A DNA stretch of 64,000 nt, from contig CAVZQK010000001.1 of the NCBI GenBank assembly GCA_963777355.1, positions 248,001 through 312,000 on the forward strand, read 5' to 3'. Both the position numbers and the translations under genes were made by a program. Positions 61,249 through 64,000 of the stretch are shown piece after piece. The DNA comes from DATJHM01 sp963777355 (GTDB lineage: Bacteria > Chloroflexota > Ktedonobacteria > Ktedonobacterales > Ktedonobacteraceae). The notes below the pieces were generated by a model. It made no database searches. It had not been told where the DNA came from and saw only the letters and a program-made list of their open reading frames with translations. The stretch's first letter is position 1. Every line of letters starts with the position of its first letter.

Positions 61249-62700
61249 TTAGCCGCGCGTGCGAGCCAGTTCACGCCCTCCACGGTCTCGACGTCCAGGA
61301 GGCAGATTGCGATTGCGGCTGAAGCGATCCAGGCCCAGTTCGCCTTTCTCCCAGATGACGAGCATCATGCTGGCGTTGAAAATGGATGAGTAGGTTCCGC
61401 TGAAGATACCAACCAGCAACGCCAGGGTAAAGTTATGGACACTGGTCCCGGTCTGGGTAAAGAGCGTCAGGGTAAGCAGTGTAATGAGCACAGTCAGCGA
61501 GGTATTCAACGAGCGTGACATCGTTTGTATCAGGCTCGCATCTACCACTTGCTCGAATGATTCTGTGGTACTGCGCTGCATATTTTCTCTGATACGGTCA
61601 AAGACAACAATGGTGTCATGCACCGAGAAACCGACTACTGTTAATACCGCTGTCAGGAACAGGGAGTCAACCTGGACGGCAAACAGCCAGCCCAGAATTG
61701 AGAAGACGCCGAGGAGGACCAGGACGTCGTGCAAAAGTGCTATTATTGCGCAAGCCCCGTAGCGCCAGGGTTTTGCCACTTTGCGAAATGAGAACCAGAC
61801 ATAGAGCAGAATCAAGACTGAGGCCGCTAATACAGCCAGGAAAGCGTTTTGTGTGGTCTCACTTGCAACCGAAGGTCCCACTTCAGAGTTGCTATTGACC
61901 ATTGTGTAAGGGCCACCTGCGGCCAGAATCGCTCCCTGAAGCTTGGGGATATCCTTTGTCTGCACCGTTGATTTCGTCTGGATATCTATGGTTTGTGTCG
62001 TTGTACCTTGCTTGATATCATCGACGTTGACAGGAATTGTGGAGGGATTGGCTGCTGCTGTCGATGTGCTGGTGGCAGTCGCTTGTGGCGTAGCCGTAGC
62101 CGCCGCGCTAGTGGTAGCTGTGGCCAGTGGCGTGCCGGTTGCTTTTGTGATAGAGGCAGACTGTGGCGTGCCGGTTGCTATTGCTGTCACCTGAGGTGTT
62201 GGGGTAACCACTACCGAAGGCGCTCCTTTAGACGGATCACTGGTCTTAGGGAGATTGCTTAATGTCGTTTGGATATCAGCAATCTGGGGCGTGGTTTTGA
62301 AGCCCGTAACTGAGACAAATGTGATGGTCTTCCCGTCTACTGGCACATCTGAAAATTTGACGTTTACACCGCTATATTTCGTCTGCAAGGCTTGCTGAAC
62401 TGCGCTTTCAACATTGGTATCAAGCCAGGTGTTCATCCGAATATAGAGAAGCTGATCTGGCTGAGTTTGCTTGCTTTCTCCCAGGGTTATATTTAATGCC
62501 TGGAGATTGAGCGGCTTAAGCCAATTTTCTACAGTATTGGAAGAAGTAATTTTTGTCTGTTGTTGGAGTTCAATAATAGAGCCACCAGCAAAATCGATGC
62601 CGACGTTGAGTCCACGCACAATCAGTGAAATCGTGCCTGGAACGATGATTAGCAACGAGATAACGAGAAAGATAAAGCGATATTTAACAAGCCTGAACAC
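61249..62700 (-). CDS. secF: SecF translocase subunit with a long Thr/Ala/Pro-rich insertion
   Basis: SecF drives late steps of Sec export using the proton gradient. TM1 is FLVISLLIIVPGTISLIVRG followed by the signature LNVGIDFAGGSIIEL. TM2-TM6 lie in the C-terminal 200 residues, with GFSVHDTIVVFDRIREN and SLNTSLTVLITLL. At 483 residues it is about 150 longer than usual. The excess is in the extracytoplasmic domain (residues about 165-235), a stretch of repeated Thr, Ala, Pro and Ser (TATPQATATSTSTAA). It starts at GTG with AGGAG five bases upstream, 14 bases after secD. Confidence 0.96.
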   Translation of the reverse strand: MFRLVKYRFIFLVISLLIIVPGTISLIVRGLNVGIDFAGGSIIELQQQTKITSSNTVENWLKPLNLQALNITLGESKQTQPDQLLYIRMNTWLDTNVESAVQQALQTKYSGVNVKFSDVPVDGKTITFVSVTGFKTTPQIADIQTTLSNLPKTSDPSKGAPSVVVTPTPQVTAIATGTPQSASITKATGTPLATATTSAAATATPQATATSTSTAAANPSTIPVNVDDIKQGTTTQTIDIQTKSTVQTKDIPKLQGAILAAGGPYTMVNSNSEVGPSVASETTQNAFLAVLAASVLILLYVWFSFRKVAKPWRYGACAIIALLHDVLVLLGVFSILGWLFAVQVDSLFLTAVLTVVGFSVHDTIVVFDRIRENMQRSTTESFEQVVDASLIQTMSRSLNTSLTVLITLLTLTLFTQTGTSVHNFTLALLVGIFSGTYSSIFNASMMLVIWEKGELGLDRFSRNRNLPPGRRDRGGRELARTRG

Positions 62701-62714
62701 TGTAGCTCCTCTTC

Positions 62715-64000
62715 TTATACCGCGCTGTTGCGATGTGCCAGGGAGGCCGTGGGAATTGCGTCCGACGGTAACCCAAACAATGCAGGATGATTAATTACTC
62801 CAGTCGGCACAAGCAGATTCAGGAAGGTACGTGTGACGACAACGGCGGTAAACAGACTGATGATGACGCCGAGAAACAGGGTCGTTGCGAAACCAACAAT
62901 AATGGTTGCGCCAAAGTTCGTACCGAAGGCATACAGGACGCCACAGGTAATGAGTGTGGAAATATTCGAGTCACGAATAGAAGGCCATGCTCGTTTCCAG
63001 CCAATCTCGATGGCAGAAGCCAGAAGCCTGCCTGAACGTAGCTCTTCTTTTACCCGCTCGAATATGAGTACGTTTGCGTCAACAGCCATACCGATGGAGA
63101 GAATGAAACCGGCGATACCGGCCAGGGTCAGGGTGACACCAATCAGCTTGAAGATAGCAAAGGTGAAGATGGTGTAAAGAATCAGCGCTATATCCGCCAG
63201 GAAGCCTGGGAGGCGATAGTAGAGAATCATGAATAACATAACGATACTTAAACCAATAACACCAGCCAGTAAACTTCTATTGATGGAATCCTGTCCTAGT
63301 GTGGCTCCAACCTGTTCTTCACCCGCGATATTAAAGGCGATTGGCAGCGCGCCGTATTTTAAAACATTGACTAACTGATTCGCACTGGTAAAAGTAAATT
63401 GTCCGGTAATCTGTCCATTGCCCGGAATCTGGCTCTGAATTTGGGGAGAAGAGATGACCTGTCGATCAAGTGTGACGGTGAGATAATCACCAACATGGTT
63501 GGCGGTATAGGTACTAAGCTTGCTTACCGCTGCTCCCTGCATGGCGAACTCAATCACATAAGCACTGGTCTGAGGATCTTGTCCAACCTGAAGCGATTTT
63601 GGATTGAGGTCTCCACCTGTAAAGAGCGGTTGCCCACCTGGATTGTTTGCTGTATAGTCACTTGGATTCAGCGTGGTTCCTGCCTGTAAACTCGTGGTAC
63701 CGGTATCCCAGAACTCTAGCTTGCCAGTCTTTAGCAAGGAGTCGATAGCTTGTTGCGTGTTACCACTATTGAGTCCGGGCAACTCGACGGAAATACTTGG
63801 TTGTCCATTTGAAGTTTGTACGCGGATGATAGGCTCATTCACGCCAAGACCACCATTTACGCGCTGTTCGATTTGCGTGCGTACCGCTTGCATGATCTGA
63901 TCTGTGACATTCTGTCCTGGTTTTGGTACCATCAAGACGCGTACGCCGCCTTGTAGGTCAAGCCCCTCTTTAATAGTGAATGGGTTATTAATGCCGTGCC
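62715..64000 (-). CDS. secD: SecD translocase subunit (5' end beyond window)
   Basis: The visible 428 codons begin inside the protein at IKEGLDLQGGVRVLMVPKPG, just after the missing first TM. The P1 domain follows (RVNGGLGVNEPIIRVQ, ISVELPGL). The C-terminal membrane half has GEEQVGATLGQDSINRSLLAG, the conserved GMAVDANVLIFERVKEEL and STLITCGVLYAFG. SecD pairs with the adjacent SecF to pull preproteins across the membrane. The frame continues past 64000; an internal Met is not the true start. Confidence 0.97.
   Translation of the reverse strand, partial: HGINNPFTIKEGLDLQGGVRVLMVPKPGQNVTDQIMQAVRTQIEQRVNGGLGVNEPIIRVQTSNGQPSISVELPGLNSGNTQQAIDSLLKTGKLEFWDTGTTSLQAGTTLNPSDYTANNPGGQPLFTGGDLNPKSLQVGQDPQTSAYVIEFAMQGAAVSKLSTYTANHVGDYLTVTLDRQVISSPQIQSQIPGNGQITGQFTFTSANQLVNVLKYGALPIAFNIAGEEQVGATLGQDSINRSLLAGVIGLSIVMLFMILYYRLPGFLADIALILYTIFTFAIFKLIGVTLTLAGIAGFILSIGMAVDANVLIFERVKEELRSGRLLASAIEIGWKRAWPSIRDSNISTLITCGVLYAFGTNFGATIIVGFATTLFLGVIISLFTAVVVTRTFLNLLVPTGVINHPALFGLPSDAIPTASLAHRNSAV

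Noticed and set aside
1..64000. CRISPR array, prophage or biosynthetic cluster
   Set aside because: No regularly spaced repeats, phage structural genes or PKS/NRPS modules are present; the Sfp-type transferase stands alone.

Overview
The window looks like chromosomal DNA from a Ktedonobacteria-like member of the Chloroflexota. This is inferred from gene content: many Ser/Thr kinase-type proteins, a menaquinone pathway, a PimA-like glycosyltransferase beside LpxL-type acyltransferases, TnpB and ISL3-type elements, and moderate GC. No rRNA or marker-gene comparison was possible. Three tRNAs are present: Ser-GCU, Trp-CCA and Leu-CAG. There is no CRISPR array and no prophage.

Layout. 1-4.7 kb: the start of a membrane protein, then a translationally coupled operon of three GT4 glycosyltransferases and a HIT hydrolase. 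4.9-9.6 kb: a zinc-ribbon protein with a duplicated C-terminal helix-turn-helix-like unit, then an unusual fusion of a degenerate protein kinase to a DinG-type helicase. 10-17 kb: an NrtR-like regulator with its own operator-like palindrome, a HAD hydrolase, prfA, an ATP-grasp protein, a histidine phosphatase and an acyl-CoA dehydrogenase. 17.5-22 kb: a ClpE-like unfoldase, a metallo-beta-lactamase-fold protein, a dead AraC regulator and a duplicated HNH protein. 22.6-25.1 kb: a wrecked type II restriction-modification locus whose methyltransferase is split by a precisely inserted TnpB element. 26-36 kb: a MerR/SDR pair and the menaquinone operon menF-D-H-B-C-E. 36-43 kb: a family B DNA polymerase, a GH43 glycosidase, an MFS exporter and a lipase-like hydrolase. 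43-49 kb: a glycolipid-type cluster (PimA-like transferase with a structured RNA leader, PHP phosphoesterase, two LpxL-family acyltransferases). 49-58.9 kb: a PLP dehydratase, a phosphopantetheinyl transferase, a REC-histidine kinase, DegV, a transmembrane Ser/Thr kinase, and a Ppx-CHAD-HD polyphosphate locus. 59-64 kb: a P-loop kinase, transposon debris, a VOC protein, and secF-secD running off the window end.

Two cautions. First, at least ten otherwise well-conserved genes carry a single-base indel, usually in a short homopolymer. This pattern points to consensus errors in the assembly more than to gene decay, so I annotate these genes at their restored extents. Second, the most biologically interesting items are the structured leader at 45463-45578, the pseudokinase-helicase fusion, and the TnpB insertion whose excision restores the methyltransferase NPPY motif in frame.
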